64,000 bases of DNA, from contig SNVD02011443.1 of the NCBI GenBank assembly GCA_013180625.2, forward strand, positions 1 through 64,000, in the 5' to 3' direction. This stretch comes from Boswellia sacra (taxonomy: Eukaryota; Streptophyta; Magnoliopsida; Sapindales; Burseraceae). The first letter of the stretch is position 1. Each line of letters begins with the position of its first letter. Position numbers and translations under genes: made by a program. This document shows, in pieces, positions 13,961 through 31,176 of this stretch. The notes beneath the pieces were generated by a model. The model saw nothing but the letters and a program-made list of their open reading frames with translations, made no database searches and had not been told where the DNA came from.

Positions 13961-14337
13961 GGAGTGGGCTTTAAATTGAGAGATTTTTTTTTAAAATCTT
14001 TGTTTGAAAAGGTGTATTTTTAATTTTCTAACTTTGTTCATTATTGTTGCGCTGTGTAAGTTTAGAAAACATTTATATGGAAATAATAAAATTGAAATGG
14101 CAAGGGCTATTATGTTTGCGTATATCATATTCGTGGCCATAGTTCTGGTTAGATGATGATTTCGTAACGTTTATTCTCAGCGGTGATTACACTTTGTTGC
14201 TCGGAGCAAGAGTACTTGAGAAGATCAACAGTCTAGACTAGTAGCTAAAGAGTGCATAGCTTGTTCAGGATATTGTTAATACGAGCACATATTGAGGAAT
14301 AGGAAATTAAATATATATAAAAGAAAGTAACTCTCGG
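13961..14337. other. 3' flank of OPR pseudogene A
   Basis: The sequence near 14095-14125 (ggcaagggctattatgtttg) resembles DNA downstream of the intact OPR gene near 63292-63312 (gccaagggctaatatgtttg). The duplicated block therefore extended at least about 150 bp past the stop codon. No gene is seen. Confidence 0.6.
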
Positions 14338-14588
14338 ACTTCTTGGACAAGTTGAGGACTACACGACAAAATAAATCTCAAATGGAACTTTTTCAAATAT
14401 TTTTGATAATTTATTGATGATAACTTCTTGGACAAGTTGATTGCACGACAAATTAACTCTCAAATGGAACTTTTTCAAATATTTTTGATAATTTATTGAT
14501 GATAACTTCTTGTAGAAGTTGAGTACACGACAAATTAACTCTCAAATGGAACTTTTTCAAATATTTTTAATAATTTATTGATAATAAC
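14338..14588. repeat. Three tandem copies of an 82-85-bp unit
   Basis: The phrase acttcttg...aagttg...acgacaaattaactct occurs at 14338, 14423 and 14505. Each copy continues with ctcaaatggaactttttcaa and an AT-rich tail ending ttattgatgataac. Copies 2 and 3 are nearly identical; copy 1 differs more. Confidence 0.88.
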
Positions 14589-14604
14589 AAAAGACTAATG
14601 TTAC

Positions 14605-14801
14605 TAACGTTAGGTACGTAACTAAGTTGTATAAGCTAACTTCAATAATCTGATATGACATAATTTTATTGGGTGAATATAAATAAAAAATAAATTAAAA
14701 TCTTTTATAATAAATAAAGTAGGATCCACTTATCTAATGATTTTGTGTCACACCAGATTGTATGAATTTGATTGTACGAGTTGTTTGTATACCTAATGTT
14801 A
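14605..14801. mobile_element. MITE-like inverted repeat downstream of OPR A
   Basis: The left arm (taacgttaggtacgtaac...) and the reverse complement of the right arm (taacattaggtatacaaac...) align over about 55 bp to a shared ...atctg.tatgaca block. The AT-rich core is about 80 bp and has no coding capacity. It resembles the elements at 63784-63980 and 47486-47701. The exact borders and target duplication are uncertain. Confidence 0.6.
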
Positions 14802-16459
14802 CAACTGAATATTCTAATTTTGTAAAATAAGTAAATTATATTATCAGAAATAAAATTGAAATAAAATAGTAAGATATTTGATATTCTAAAATACTAAAAC
14901 AATTTTTAACTTCCTAAGTTAAATAATAGATTACTAATTAAAATAAGACAAAAGCACATTTTTTTTAGCTTCTTTACTGAGTAAAAAGGTTTTTTTAACA
15001 CCAAAAGCTCTTTTAAATTTTTTTTTTTGTATTGTTTGGCTACTATTTGAGAAGAGCTTTTGAATGATTAAAAATGTTGTTTTACGTCTACTGGAGAAGC
15101 TTAAAATTGAGGTTTTTAGGAAAAGCTCTTTTTAAGCTTTTTTTAAGTTTTGAAATGTCAAAAATATCTTCATTTAATTTTAAATAATTTTATTCTTTCC
15201 TTATAACAAAACTCTATTTTGGTAATTTAATTATAATAAGTCTTTCTATATTTATTGTATTAAACAATCAATAACTTTTTAATAAAAGCTCTATTTCTAG
15301 AAGCTCTACTTCAAAAAAAATCTATTTCAATAAATTCTACTTGTAGAACAGAAACAAACAAGCCTTAAAGCATGTTACATCACGCATCCAAGAGACCTAA
15401 TCGGGAATATATCCACTATTCATCTTTCGACTTTACATTTATTAAGTAAAAATTATTATCACATTAAAATAACATATTCTCACATGGGTATTTAAATTTA
15501 GAGTGATGATATGCTTTTCAAATTTTTATCTTAAATGATATGACAAATGAAGTGTCATTTATTGAATAGAATGTGAAATGATGTGGTAAATCATTAATAA
15601 TTATTTGAATACACATCATCTAGGATACAAAATTTGAGATAAGTATCATTATTCTTATATTTATAGTTCTTATACTGCTTAAAGAATTTTATTTCAGAAT
15701 AAAAATGTGAAAACATAACAAAAAGCAAAAAATAAAAAAGTAATAGTTAGGACTAACATAAGGAGTTAGAAGATGAGGGTTGAATAGTACTAAATGATTG
15801 ATAAAAATAAAAGATTGCTTTGAGCCCAATTTCTAAATGAGTTTCTGCTCCTTTTATTGTACCGTAACCTCAAGAATATGAACGATTGCTATTCACTCAC
15901 AGTTTCTTGGTCATAACCATAAGATAATGGTGTAGGACAGATTATTACCAAGTGGTTCAAAGTTTTGCATTAATTGGTCACAGTTTCTTGTTTATGAAGG
16001 AAATTCCTCTCTTTTTGAGTGGACCTTAAACGTTTAGAAAATTTATAAACCTCTCTCAAAGTTTAATTAATTTGATAGATTTATATAATAAGGTTCATAC
16101 AGTCATTTTTAAAAAATGATTGAGTATGTACAAGTTTCATTGGTATGAATTCGCTGCAAACCAAATTAATAGAAAGAAAAATATTAATATGCATAGTTAA
16201 CTATGTTAAAGTTAGATTCACAGCAAAGAAAAATCCTAATCTGAATAAAACAACAGCAGCCATTAATACAAAAATATATATTAGTCCAGCTTGCACATTT
16301 CATTTAATTATCACAAAATGATAAATTTCTCAATTTATACAGTTTAATAATAATGAATCAAGAAAAAAGAAAATAAACATATGTAACAAATTTAACAAAA
16401 ACATATAGATGACAAAACATAAATAAACAAAATTAAATTCTTTCACTTTAAAGATCTAA
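14802..16459. other. Intergenic, AT-rich, repeat-like
   Basis: No gene seen. Between about 14990 and 15365 the motif aaagctct / agagcttt recurs several times in both orientations and the stretch ends with 'acagaaacaaacaagcc'. This looks like a decayed non-autonomous DNA transposon, but clean terminal repeats could not be defined. Confidence 0.4.
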
Positions 16460-16462
16460 TTA

Positions 16463-16936
<474 letters not shown>

Positions 16937-16939
16937 TCA

Positions 16940-18025
<1,086 letters not shown>

Positions 18026-18589
18026 ATCCCCTTCTATTTCAAAAAATACTCGATGAACAACCAGAGAAATATTTAGAATTTAGTGAAAATGTATTAGTGC
18101 CACTTAGGCTACCAACCATTGGATAACTCATCATGTCTAAGAGGAATTTGGTGATATTTAAAATTTCTATGAACCAATATTCCTGTGCCTAAGTCAGAGG
18201 ATTAGCTATCCTCACTAAACTCTCTTTACATTGTTGTTATGCACTTTGGCACTTTAATGGTCCTGTGCCTACCTGGTATTTATGAGTGCTTTAGAGATAC
18301 TTGCCTTGGTTCTCATAGGAACTGCCCAATTCCACACTCATATAGGTGAACCTCTATCAAATGTGTACTACAATTTAACACATCATCAATCATTAACTGG
18401 GCTATGGAGTTCATTAAGAGATTGCTACTCAACCTTTTTCATTGTAGTTAGTACTATTACGCCTTAGGGATGACTTCTTACTTTAGAAAAGTAAAAGTTG
18501 ATAGTACTATCAAGACAATAAGTGACTTTTTTTTTTTTTACCCTTGTGAACCTACTTCATGGGATCACCAATTATATATCACTCTTATG

Positions 18590-21500
18590 TTATGCTTTAC
18601 GCATAAGTCCTATCCCCCTCAACGTTTGAACCACTAACCTCTTTAGTGGTTTTGTCAGAGGATCGACATTTAACTTTGACCTTACAAAATCTAGGCTTGC
18701 TACCCCAGATTCTAGCAGCTGCTTAATAATGTTATATCTCATTCGGAGATGTCTACTTTTCTCATTATAAATTTTACTCTTAGTTTTTGATATGGCAGCC
18801 TGATAATTACAATGTATAGAATTTGCTAAGAGGTTCCTTAACCACTCAGCCTCAGAACATGCCTTCTCTAAGGTAATTAGCTAAGACTCCATGGTTGATC
18901 GAACTATTCAAGTTTGCTTGGCCAACTTCCAAGAAACTGTCCTTCCACCAAGTGTAAATACAGAGCCACTAGTCGATTTCACTTCATTTGTTTTAGTGAT
19001 CCAGTTTGCATCACTGTAAACCTCTAACACTAGTGGAGTTCTACTATATTTAATTCCATAATCAGTGGTGTCTTTTAGATATTTTGCAACTCTCTTTAAG
19101 GCAGTCCAATGATCCTTGTTAGGATTTTGAGTATATCTACTCAAGCTGCCTTTAGAGCATGCAATGTTAGGCCTTGTACAATTCATTAAATACATAAGGC
19201 TACCAATGATTTGGGCATACTCAAATTGATTAATACTATGTTGTAAGTTTTTCTTCATATGGTTATTTGTATCATATGGAGTAGCCACTAGCTTACTATT
19301 AAATAACCTAAACTCTTACTATTAAATAACCTAAACTTCCTTAAGAACTTTTCAACATAATGTTTTTGAGATAACATGAGACCATCATTAAATTTAGTAA
19401 TTTTAATGCCAAGGATATTATTTGCTTCTTCCATATCTTTCATATCAAAATTTGAAGCAAGAAACTTTTTGGTCTCATTTATCAAGTCCATGCTTTTACC
19501 AAAAATAAGTATATCATCAACATAAATACAAATAATCACATAAGTGTTATTATCAATGGATTTAAAATATACATATTTATCTGAGTCATTAATCACAAAT
19601 CCATTTGACACTAACACTTTATCAAACTTTTCATGCCACTGTTTTGGAGCTGGTTTTAATCCATATAAGGATTTAACAAGCTTACACACTTTATATTCAT
19701 TACTTGGGATAACACAACCCTCAGGTTGATCCATATAAATTTCTTCATCTGGGTTACCATATAAAAATGCAATCTTAACATCCATTTGATGAACATATAA
19801 ATTATTAATTTCTGCTAAAGCAATTAATACTCTAATAGATGCAATTCTAGAAATATGAGCATAAGTACCAAAAAAAATCTATGTCTTTCTTCTGTGTAAA
19901 TCCTTTGGCAACTAATCTTGCCTTATATTTATCAATTGATCCATCAACATTAATTTCCTTTTAAAAACCATTTGCACCTTATTGTTTTAGTTCTTGGATG
20001 TAGATCAACAATATCCCAAGTATGATTGCTCATAATTGAGTCTATCTCATTATGGAGAGCCTCTCTCCAAAATGGTTCATCACGAGAAGTCATAGCTTCT
20101 TCAAAGGTCTGAGGATCATTGTCTACAGAAAAAGACATAATCATCACCAAAATTGGTGGCTTTTCTCAATCTCTTACTTTTCCTAGGTTCAAAATTTGAA
20201 CTCTCAGGAGGATCACTCTATCAATCATTTAAGGGTAAAGATTTTTCAACATTAGGCTTCTTAGGAAAAATATATTCAAAGAAATATGCATTCTTGGATT
20301 CTATAACTGTATTTGCTTTAAACAAATTACTAATAGTTTTAAGAACCAAGAATCTATAAGAAGCACTATTTTAGGCATACCCTATAAACATACAGCGAAC
20401 AGTTTTTGGTCCTAACCTACTTCTTTTAGGTTCAGGTACCAGCACTTTTGTAAGACACCCCCAAACTTTAAAATATTTGACATTAGGTTTATAACCTTTC
20501 CATAATTCATATGGTATCTTGCCAAATTTCTTATAGGGTATTCTATTTTGTATATGACAAGCCGAAAGAATGGCTTCCCCCCACAAATTATATGGAGCCC
20601 CAGAACTTATTAATAGTGCATTCATCATTTTTTTGAGTGTTCTATTTTTTCTTTCAGCCACTCCATTTGACTCAGGTGAATAAGAAGGTGTTGTTTCATG
20701 AATTATTCCATGATCTTCATAAAATTTATTAAATGAGTTCGATTCATATTTACCCCTTCTATTTGTTCTTAATCTTTTGATTTTCTTATTAAATTGATTT
20801 TCAACTTCATTTTGATAGATTAAGAACATATCGAATGCTTTATCTTTATTCTTCGAAAGATATATCTTAGTATATCTAGAGAAATCGTCTATAAAAGTTA
20901 TGTAAAATCTTTTACCCCTCTCTAGTCATGATATCTTTTAAATCACCTAAATCACTGTGAATTAAGCTAAGAAGTTCAATTTATTTGTTAAGAACATGCT
21001 TACAAGTTTTCTTTGTAGACTTAGATTCTACACAAACATAACATTTTTCAAATTTTGAAAAATTTAGATATGATAATAAACCACAATCATACATTTCCTT
21101 AATATAAGAAACATTCACATGACCTAATCTACCATGCCATAAATCAATAGAGTCAAAATATAAGCAGAAGAAGACGATGCACTTTCATTAATAATTGCAT
21201 TGAGTACATTGAGCTTTAAGAGATGACCCCCACAATATTCTTTTCCAACAAAAACCCCATTTTTTGATATTACAATTTTATCACTTTCAAAAGACACCTT
21301 TAATCTAGCTTTTCCAAGTAGAAACACAGAAACAAGATTATATCTAATATTTGGTGCATGACCAGGTTTTCCACAAAATCGACATTGGTTGGCATAATAA
21401 CCAGGTTCTCCACAAAAAAAAAAAAAAGCATTGTCCTTTCTTCTTAAAGATGGGGCTCTTTTTGTTGACAAAATTTTTATCTTAAGTTTTTAGGTGTTGT

Positions 21501-22230
21501 GACTTCTTTTGAGGAGATCTAGAAATATTCTCTACTACATGGGCCTTATAACTCATTTCCTTTTCCTTTTCAACTTTATCCCTATTTCTATTTTGCTCCT
21601 CAACTCTAATATGAATAATGACATCTTAGAACTCATTTCCTTGGCCTTTTCATCTTTATCCCCATTTCTAGCTCCTCAATTCTAATATGATAATGATATC
21701 TTTAAGATTCATTTGTTTTCTCTTATGCTTCATGCTATTTTTATAATCTCTCCAAGAGTCAAATAATTTTTCAACTAAACACCCAGCTATAAATACCTCT
21801 TAGAGTTCAATGTCTTCATTTTTAAGATCATTTAAAAGTATGTGATAGTCTAAGAAATTTCCTATAGCCTACTTTTGAGAACCAGTATCCTCTATGATAT
21901 ATTTTTTCCTAAGACTCTCCCATATTTCATGTGCAGTTTTATAACTACAGTAAATATCATATAACTCATTTGAAAGATTGCTCAATATCGTGTATCAATA
22001 AATCTTATTCGCCTTTTTCCATTCTTCCACTTTGTTTTCCCACTCTTTCAATGATTGTGACACTCCTTCTACCAGCTTAAAAGGTTCTTTTGTGGTGAGA
22101 TACTTTGTAACGTTGATAACATCCAAAGTGTCAAACACTTTTTCTGCCATCTCTTGAAGTGACTTCCATTAAAAGGCTCAATCTTTCATATGTCAAAAAG
22201 TGATTTTGCAACAACTAAGGCAGCCTCCAT
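18590..22230 (-). pseudogene. Copia-1 gag-pol polyprotein, decayed
   Basis: On the minus strand a gag-like region starts at 22230 (MEAALVVAKS), with a damaged nucleic-acid-binding region near 21350-21430. The integrase core lies at about 20829-20371 and contains SPESNGVAERKNRTL. Reverse transcriptase lies at about 20150-19288 and contains FLYGNPDEEIYMDQPEG, KSLYGLKPAPKQWH and the YVDD active site (IYVDDILIF). RNase H lies at about 19288-18590 and contains SDANWITKTNEVKSTSG and SEAEWL. Frameshifts and stops separate these blocks. A 24-bp tandem duplication (ttactattaaataacctaaac, around 19291-19336) adds to the damage at the end of the RT segment. The domain order integrase-RT-RNase H identifies Copia. 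Confidence 0.9.
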
Positions 22231-22258
22231 CTTAGTTAAAGGAATTTGGTCTTTAGAT

Positions 22259-23227
22259 TGCTGTAAACTAATGCAAACTTCAAACAAGATGTAAGTAAAA
22301 TAACTAAAACCTTTCACTCAACCACTTAAATGAAGTAACCAAAAAAAGGCACAATAAATAGTAATTCTACTATAATAACAGTGGTTGCTATAGTGATGAT
22401 GAATAGTGGAGCTACAGTGCCAATGAACTATCTCTCTGCTACAGTTTCTAATAAACATTGATTTTTGCTACATTACTAATGAATAGTGATTTTCGCTACA
22501 GTACTAATGAACAGTGACTCTACTATAGACTATGAAACAGTAACTCTGCTCTAACATGATGAAACTGTGGTCTGCTACAGTGATAATGAACAGTGATCCA
22601 CTAGAGTACTATCAAACAGTGACTCGTCATGAACATTATCGTGATGACCAATCGTTATAAACATTGCACGATGAACAGTGTTGTAAACAGTACCTTTGTT
22701 GAACAAATTGCCAAGACGTGCAAAAGTGCATTGACCTAAAGACCAAATTCTACCCCTTCAGGAAATCTATTCCGATGCAATATAGGTTAGCAGTAGTTTG
22801 ACCTTTAGGCTTCAATGGCAGTAAATTTCTTGTCAACATGCACTTCTTTCTAGGAAATAAAGAACAAATAATTGAAAGTATTTCTCTGGTGTTGAGGTAG
22901 AAGAAGAAACATTAAAAATAGAATGAAGAGTGATGTATCTGGAGCCATATATTTAAACTGTAAAATTTTACTATTGCTCCTTCATCATCAACCTCAAAAC
23001 GTGTCATCATTATACGCAATTAAGTTTGACCACTTAATCCACATAAACGTATATAAAGTATTTTTTTATTAATTCAACTTTACCGTTACAAGTATTAAAT
23101 AGGCTTTAAAACCAATTAAATGAATTAGGCCCACTTTATTTTTTATTAAATAAGCCTAACTTAAAATTGTACTAGGCCTTTTAATTAATAGCCCAATTTG
23201 TGTATTTATTGGAATAATTATGTAACA
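22259..23227 (-). repeat. Copia-1 5' LTR
   Basis: 969 bp copy of the LTR at 17041-18025, including the same 'aatgaacagtga' short repeats (about 22345-22705). It is followed at 23228 by the right copy of the target duplication. Confidence 0.92.
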
Positions 23228-23445
23228 TTCAACTCCAACGAAACCTATATGGCAAATAAACAACATTAGGAAATTGAACGAATAAGTGAAGAAAGCTTCA
23301 AGACTCGATCTGGGTTAGCCTCAAGAGCATTCCTTGCAGCAGCTCTAAAATCAATCACAATATGAAATATTCTCATCTGTCCTTAGCGGCCTTGGAGGCG
23401 TGAAATTGCAACATCAATTCTATTAGCCCGAATTTGAGGTCACTA

Positions 23446-24585
23446 CAAACAAGCCTTTTATGGTACCTTTTTTATGTCTGTTTCGAGGAAAGTGACGTGT
23501 ATGACCTAGCCAAACCAAGGTAAATTCATATGTATCATTCTTCTGGGAGTATGTGCAAATTTTCATGTTACATTTTTTTAAGTGACACGTATGTTACAAT
23601 TAAATATAAAAAACACAAAATATCTCTTCCCACTTTCAAACACTTAACCATTTTCAATAAATTTTTTTTCTGCCCTCCCTCAAGCCTTTTTCCTCTCAGA
23701 TTCGTCTTCTTTTCCCTCCCTCCCCCCATCCCTCTCCCCTTTTCTACCTCATAACCTTTTTGCTTTTCACTCTCTTTAATATTTCCCTCTTCAATCTTCC
23801 TCTTAGATTTAAGAAGTCTCTATTTCAATGTTGTTGGGGTTGAATCCCCCTTTTGACCTGCATTGTTGCAATTAATCAACAAGTGCATGGCAAGAAAAAT
23901 CAACTAGAAGCTCTATGTAGAGGTAACAACCATTCCTTTCAGCATGATTTTTTTTTTCAATTATTTCTCAATTTCCATTATTTATGTTGGCACGTATTTT
24001 TCTATTTTTTGTTTAATTTACTTGTTGTGTATTATTAGAATGTGCGCTGCTCCTGTTTGGTTGCTGAGAAAAAGGAAAATCGGAAAATTTTGTGTAATAT
24101 TAGGTTTTGAAATTGATTATTGTTTTCCTTGAGATGTCTCATTTTTGAAATTTTGTTTGGATTTCTATTTGCATGTGTTTATAATCTGGAATGTTGACCT
24201 TGATTTTCTTTCTTTTGTTCTAACATTTTTTTGGCGAACAAAAGAATTCCAAATTGAGAGTCTTTGTTTAGTTGTTATTGTTGCTGCGGTGATGATGGAA
24301 AGTATAATAGATGAAATGACAGCTCATGTTTTCCAGTGTTTTGGATTTTTAAAAGGCCACATTTTTGCATAGTAGAATAATTTATAATGTTAGTGTCAAT
24401 AGCTTGTCAGTACTTGAGATTGGAGCTTGACCATTTGGCTGAAAATCTGAAAAGACAAAGGAGGCAGATTAACAAAATAAATCATGAGGAGATGAGTGAT
24501 ACTAATGACCAAAGCTGTAGTGCGGTAGTATATATTCAACGTTTACTGAATAACATAATATAAAAGAAACAATATATGTATATAC
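23446..24585. other. Intron 3 of OPR pseudogene B
   Basis: DNA between exon 3 (ends 24586, followed by a GT donor on the minus strand) and exon 4. It holds a pyrimidine-rich plus-strand stretch (about 23670-23760) and AT-rich filler. No coding sequence was recognised. It may contain a further decayed insertion. Confidence 0.5.
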
Positions 24586-24734
24586 CTTTATTTGAGTTTC
24601 TTCCCACGTGCCTTTAGCATGAACAGCGTCTGTAATTAGTTTCCATGCTTCAATTTGCTCTCTTGTCCATATATAAAAGCACCGTACCCTCGAGCAGTTT
24701 CAGATATGAGTAAACCACTTTTGGTGGCTTTCTA

Positions 24735-28014
<3,280 letters not shown>

Positions 28015-28024
28015 ATTTTTTATT

Positions 28025-29389
28025 AGGATAATATCACAAAACATCTTTGAAGTTTAGCTTATTATCGTGTGAAAAACCTCTTATCTAAATATATCAATGC
28101 AATCCCCAACGTTTTGCATTTAATCTTTATCCAGGTCCATCTAACGGTTTCCGTTAGCTTTTAAATTAACATTAAAGGGTAAAACAGGAAATTTACAAAT
28201 TACTGTTCTATTCTATTCCACTAATTACTAATTAGCTCAATTAAACTTAATTTAAATAAGTAAACATAATAATAATAATAATAATAGTAATAGAAATTTT
28301 AAGAAAATGGGGGCCGTTTGCCAAAAAACGACAAGCAAAACAAGTTTAGAAACAAGCAAAACAACCGAAACACCTCTTTCATACTCAATTACACACCTCT
28401 TTCTCTTCCTATTCCTTCTCTACAGTTCCCTCATTCACATTTAAACTCACTCCACAGAATCTCCAAATTCAACATTTTTAGTTTTCCAAACCCAAATTTC
28501 AATCACACCTTATAGCCTGCTTCACTCACTCTAAATGGAGGGTCATTTGCCCATTTCAAACAAATTGTCAATGAGAACGTTAATAATCATATTGAAATAC
28601 AGGGTAACTGCTAATAATTAGTGCCATTTAAATGTTTATTACTAATAATAATAACAATAATAATAGAAATTTTAAAAAAAAATTGTCGTAGCTACAGCTT
28701 AGCCTCCTCGCACGTCTCGTCGTCCCTCCAACCGTGCACCACCTCGTCGTCGCTTCATCCGTGCATCACTTTGCTATCGCTCTAGCCTTGCATCACCTCG
28801 CCACCACTCCAACCACGCATCACCTCCTCGTCGCTCCAGCCTCGCATCACGTCGCCGTTGCTCCAGCTGCGTATCACCTTACCATTGCTCCAGTCGCGCA
28901 TCACCTGTCGCTGTCCATCCCAGCAAGCCTTTCAACCACCACTAGTCTTTCCCAGCCAACATCATAATCGCTGCTAGCCGCCACTCAAAGCCCATAGGCT
29001 CATCTTTCTTCACCATGAAATCCATCAGAATACGATGATTTCACCCTTTTCCAGCCTGTCCTTGACTGATCTATGATGCCCAAGAAAGAAATCGGAGGTG
29101 TGATCGAGAGTTGGTGGATTGGAGAGTAGCAGATGTGGAGTATTGAGAGTAGCGAAGGATTTAGGCCTTTGGGGTAGCGAAAGAGACAGGAGGGATATAA
29201 AAGGAAGGGTAAATTAGTCTTTTAAATCTTTTATTAGTTTAGAATTAAACAGAATCTGTTAGGTGTACGTTAGCTAGTCCTAGATGAAACTTAAATGCAA
29301 ACGTTAATGATTGCGGTAATATATTTGGATAAGAGGCTTTGCGCACAATAATAAGCTAAACTTCAAGGGTGGTTTGGTGATATTATCCA
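28025..29389. mobile_element. Mutator-like element with long TIRs, non-autonomous
   Basis: The left arm at 28026-28165 and the reverse complement of the right arm at about 29255-29388 match over roughly 130 bp, starting ggataatatcac and passing through 'aagtttagcttattat' and 'cctcttatc'. The element is bounded by the direct repeat attttttatt (28015-28024 and 29390-29399). Long TIRs plus a 9-10-bp target duplication fit the Mutator superfamily. The 1.1-kb interior has no transposase. It holds an AT-rich (ata)n part occurring twice (near 28268 and 28645), a GC-rich 27-bp minisatellite, and further GC-rich unique-looking sequence with a TATA-like 'tttatatcc' on the minus strand near 29200. It could be a Pack-MULE that captured gene sequence. 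Confidence 0.85.
28726..28914 (+). repeat. 27-bp minisatellite, seven units
   Basis: Units start at 28726, 28753, 28780, 28807, 28834, 28861 and 28888, all exactly 27 bp. The consensus is roughly ctccagcc.tgcatcacctcg.cg..g. Because 27 is a multiple of three, one frame (28734-28967) is open and encodes a 9-residue repeat around a His-His-Leu core. It is strongly GC-rich compared with the surroundings. Differences between units are spread over all codon positions, so selection for protein is not evident. Confidence 0.92.
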
Positions 29390-29399
29390 ATTTTTTATT

Positions 29400-29901
29400 T
29401 ATGTGTTGTTTATTAATCTTAGATTTATCTATTATAAAATTTTTTAAATTTTTTTAGTTTGATAGTAGTAAGGATGATTATATTTCGTTGTTTAAATACA
29501 TACTTTACATTGCATCATGTTTTTATGCTGTTTATTTTAGACTAAGTATATTTATTTTAACTATCTATTTAATAATTTATAGATGTATATATGATTTTTT
29601 TTTTACTTTAGAATTAATATATTTTTTTTCAAATTTCAATAAATTAAAAATTTCATGGGGCAAGTTCAGATCAACTATTTCCTATGTTGCCTCACCCCGC
29701 CCAATTTTAGGGCAATAGGACAGCGTGGGGCAGCATGGGGCCAAAAAAAATCAATAGTCTCGGGCGGGGCAGGATACCTAATACCTCGAACCCACCCCGC
29801 CTTGCCCTATTGCAATCTCTAGTTATAGACCACACTCTCTCTCTTTGTCTACATATAATTGTTAACCAAATATGCATATGTTATACTTATTGACTGTGTA
29901 G
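29400..29901. other. Spacer with GC-rich repeat-like patch
   Basis: AT-rich DNA, then a GC-rich patch at about 29655-29815 in which 'ggggca', 'gcggggcagg' and 'accccgcc' recur in both orientations, as at the ends of some plant hAT-like non-autonomous elements. Borders are not defined. The last bases before 29902 form a possible splice acceptor (gactgtgtag). Confidence 0.4.
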
Positions 29902-30335
29902 GTGGAGGAAATCAACAAATGTTTCGAAACAGAATGTGTCAATGTTGGCCAAGCCTGATTCCTTTCAATAATATTTCTTTCTGGCTCCATGAATGGACTA
30001 GGCATGGCACTTTTCAACCATACGCCTTGGAAAAGTATTTCAAAGATACAATCCAATTAAGAGAGAAGATTAACCCCATTTCTACTTTGAGAAACAATAA
30101 GATAACACCCTTTGGTATGAACTATCCAACAAGTAATTTTACTGCTGTTTTTGCTGGTCATATAATGATGAGATGTTACCAGGAGGATAATAGTCAAGCT
30201 CTGCTTGACGAGGTCACTTTCTATGTTGATATATTGTGAAAAAACTTATTCCATGGCCCAGGCACTTCTTTAGAGAAGCATAAACGTGAGAAGTTTTGTA
30301 CAACTGGGCTTAATTTCAATTCTGTGAAAGTTTAG
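29902..30335 (+). pseudogene. RNase T2 / S-RNase-like exon, truncated
   Basis: The open part reads ...CQCWPSL... followed by FWLHEWTRHGTF, the second conserved active-site block (CAS II, FWxHEWxKHG with its catalytic His and Glu) of T2 ribonucleases. It continues with typical downstream sequence (ALEKYFKDTIQLREKINP..., KITPFGMNYPTSNF). A TGA at 30237-30239 cuts the frame, but the same frame runs on to a TAG at 30333-30335 through FCTTGLNF, which looks like the original C-terminus. The Cys expected after HGT and the one near VTFYVD are replaced by Phe and Tyr, so two disulphides would be lost. The first active-site block (HGLWP) and the signal peptide are absent upstream. It looks like the last exon of a secreted RNase gene, now dead. 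Confidence 0.85.
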
Positions 30336-30942
30336 CTAATGGAGTGTATCTAGCTAGATGATGAAGAGAAATATAATATAATAAAATAAATATTTATAGA
30401 TTCTATTTTCTTTTGCATTATTAGACACTAATGACAAACGTTATAGTGGAAATAAGCTTTGATTTCTAATAAACTATAAAAGTTTATGTTACCTCTACAG
30501 TTATGTGTGATTTTCTTCCGGTCAGTATATGTTAATTACACTATGCTTTCTTTGGTTTTGATCAATCAATTTTTCTATCTTGTTTTCTTATGGTTTAATT
30601 TTGGACTTGATTTGGTTTATGATGGTAGATTCAAAATTCGATTTTACAGTTGTGATGTGAACACTAGTTCTTTATTCAAGTTAATCGAATGGTGTAATAT
30701 GGTTAATGCTATCGTGGAAACAATAGTTCCAATTTCAAGTTTTAATTTGATGTGATTTCCTGGATTAAGATCATTAGCATTCCCAACCGTGTTTGATAGA
30801 GACATGGTTACTTTTATTAAGTGATCTGCGAATGAATTAGCTAGAAATTTTATTTCACAATTGACCATATTCATGGAAGACATTTGAGAAGAAATTTTGA
30901 ATCTTTGGAATGCATCTAGAGAGATTATTGTTTGACGAGTGC
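30336..30942. other. Spacer between RNase fragment and Copia-2
   Basis: No gene recognised. The sequence on the far side of Copia-2 (36286 on) is the continuation of this spacer, interrupted by the insertion. Confidence 0.5.
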
Positions 30943-31176
30943 TGTTGATATTACAAATAACTCTTGTAATTAATGTGATTGACTCTCCTTACATTTGTTA
31001 GAAGATTACTTAGCTGTAATCAAATTAGTAGGACTTGATGATAAATTATTTTAGGATGATTAGCTTGTTTTAAGGCTTTAATTTAGATCCTTGATTGGGG
31101 AGTTCATCCCTATATAAACTGATGTATAATTATTTTACAACCATAAATAACAATATTCATCCTTATTATTTCAAGA
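30943..31176 (+). repeat. Copia-2 5' LTR
   Basis: 234 bp, matching 36053-36280 with scattered differences. It contains a probable TATA box within 'ccctatataaactgatg' near 31110. Confidence 0.9.

Noticed and set aside
28734..28967. A His-rich secreted or metal-binding protein
   Set aside because: The frame is a by-product of a 27-bp minisatellite inside a transposon, with no signal peptide and no conserved flanks.
29902..30335. A functional S-RNase
   Set aside because: The first active-site exon and signal peptide are missing, conserved Cys are lost and a stop interrupts the frame.
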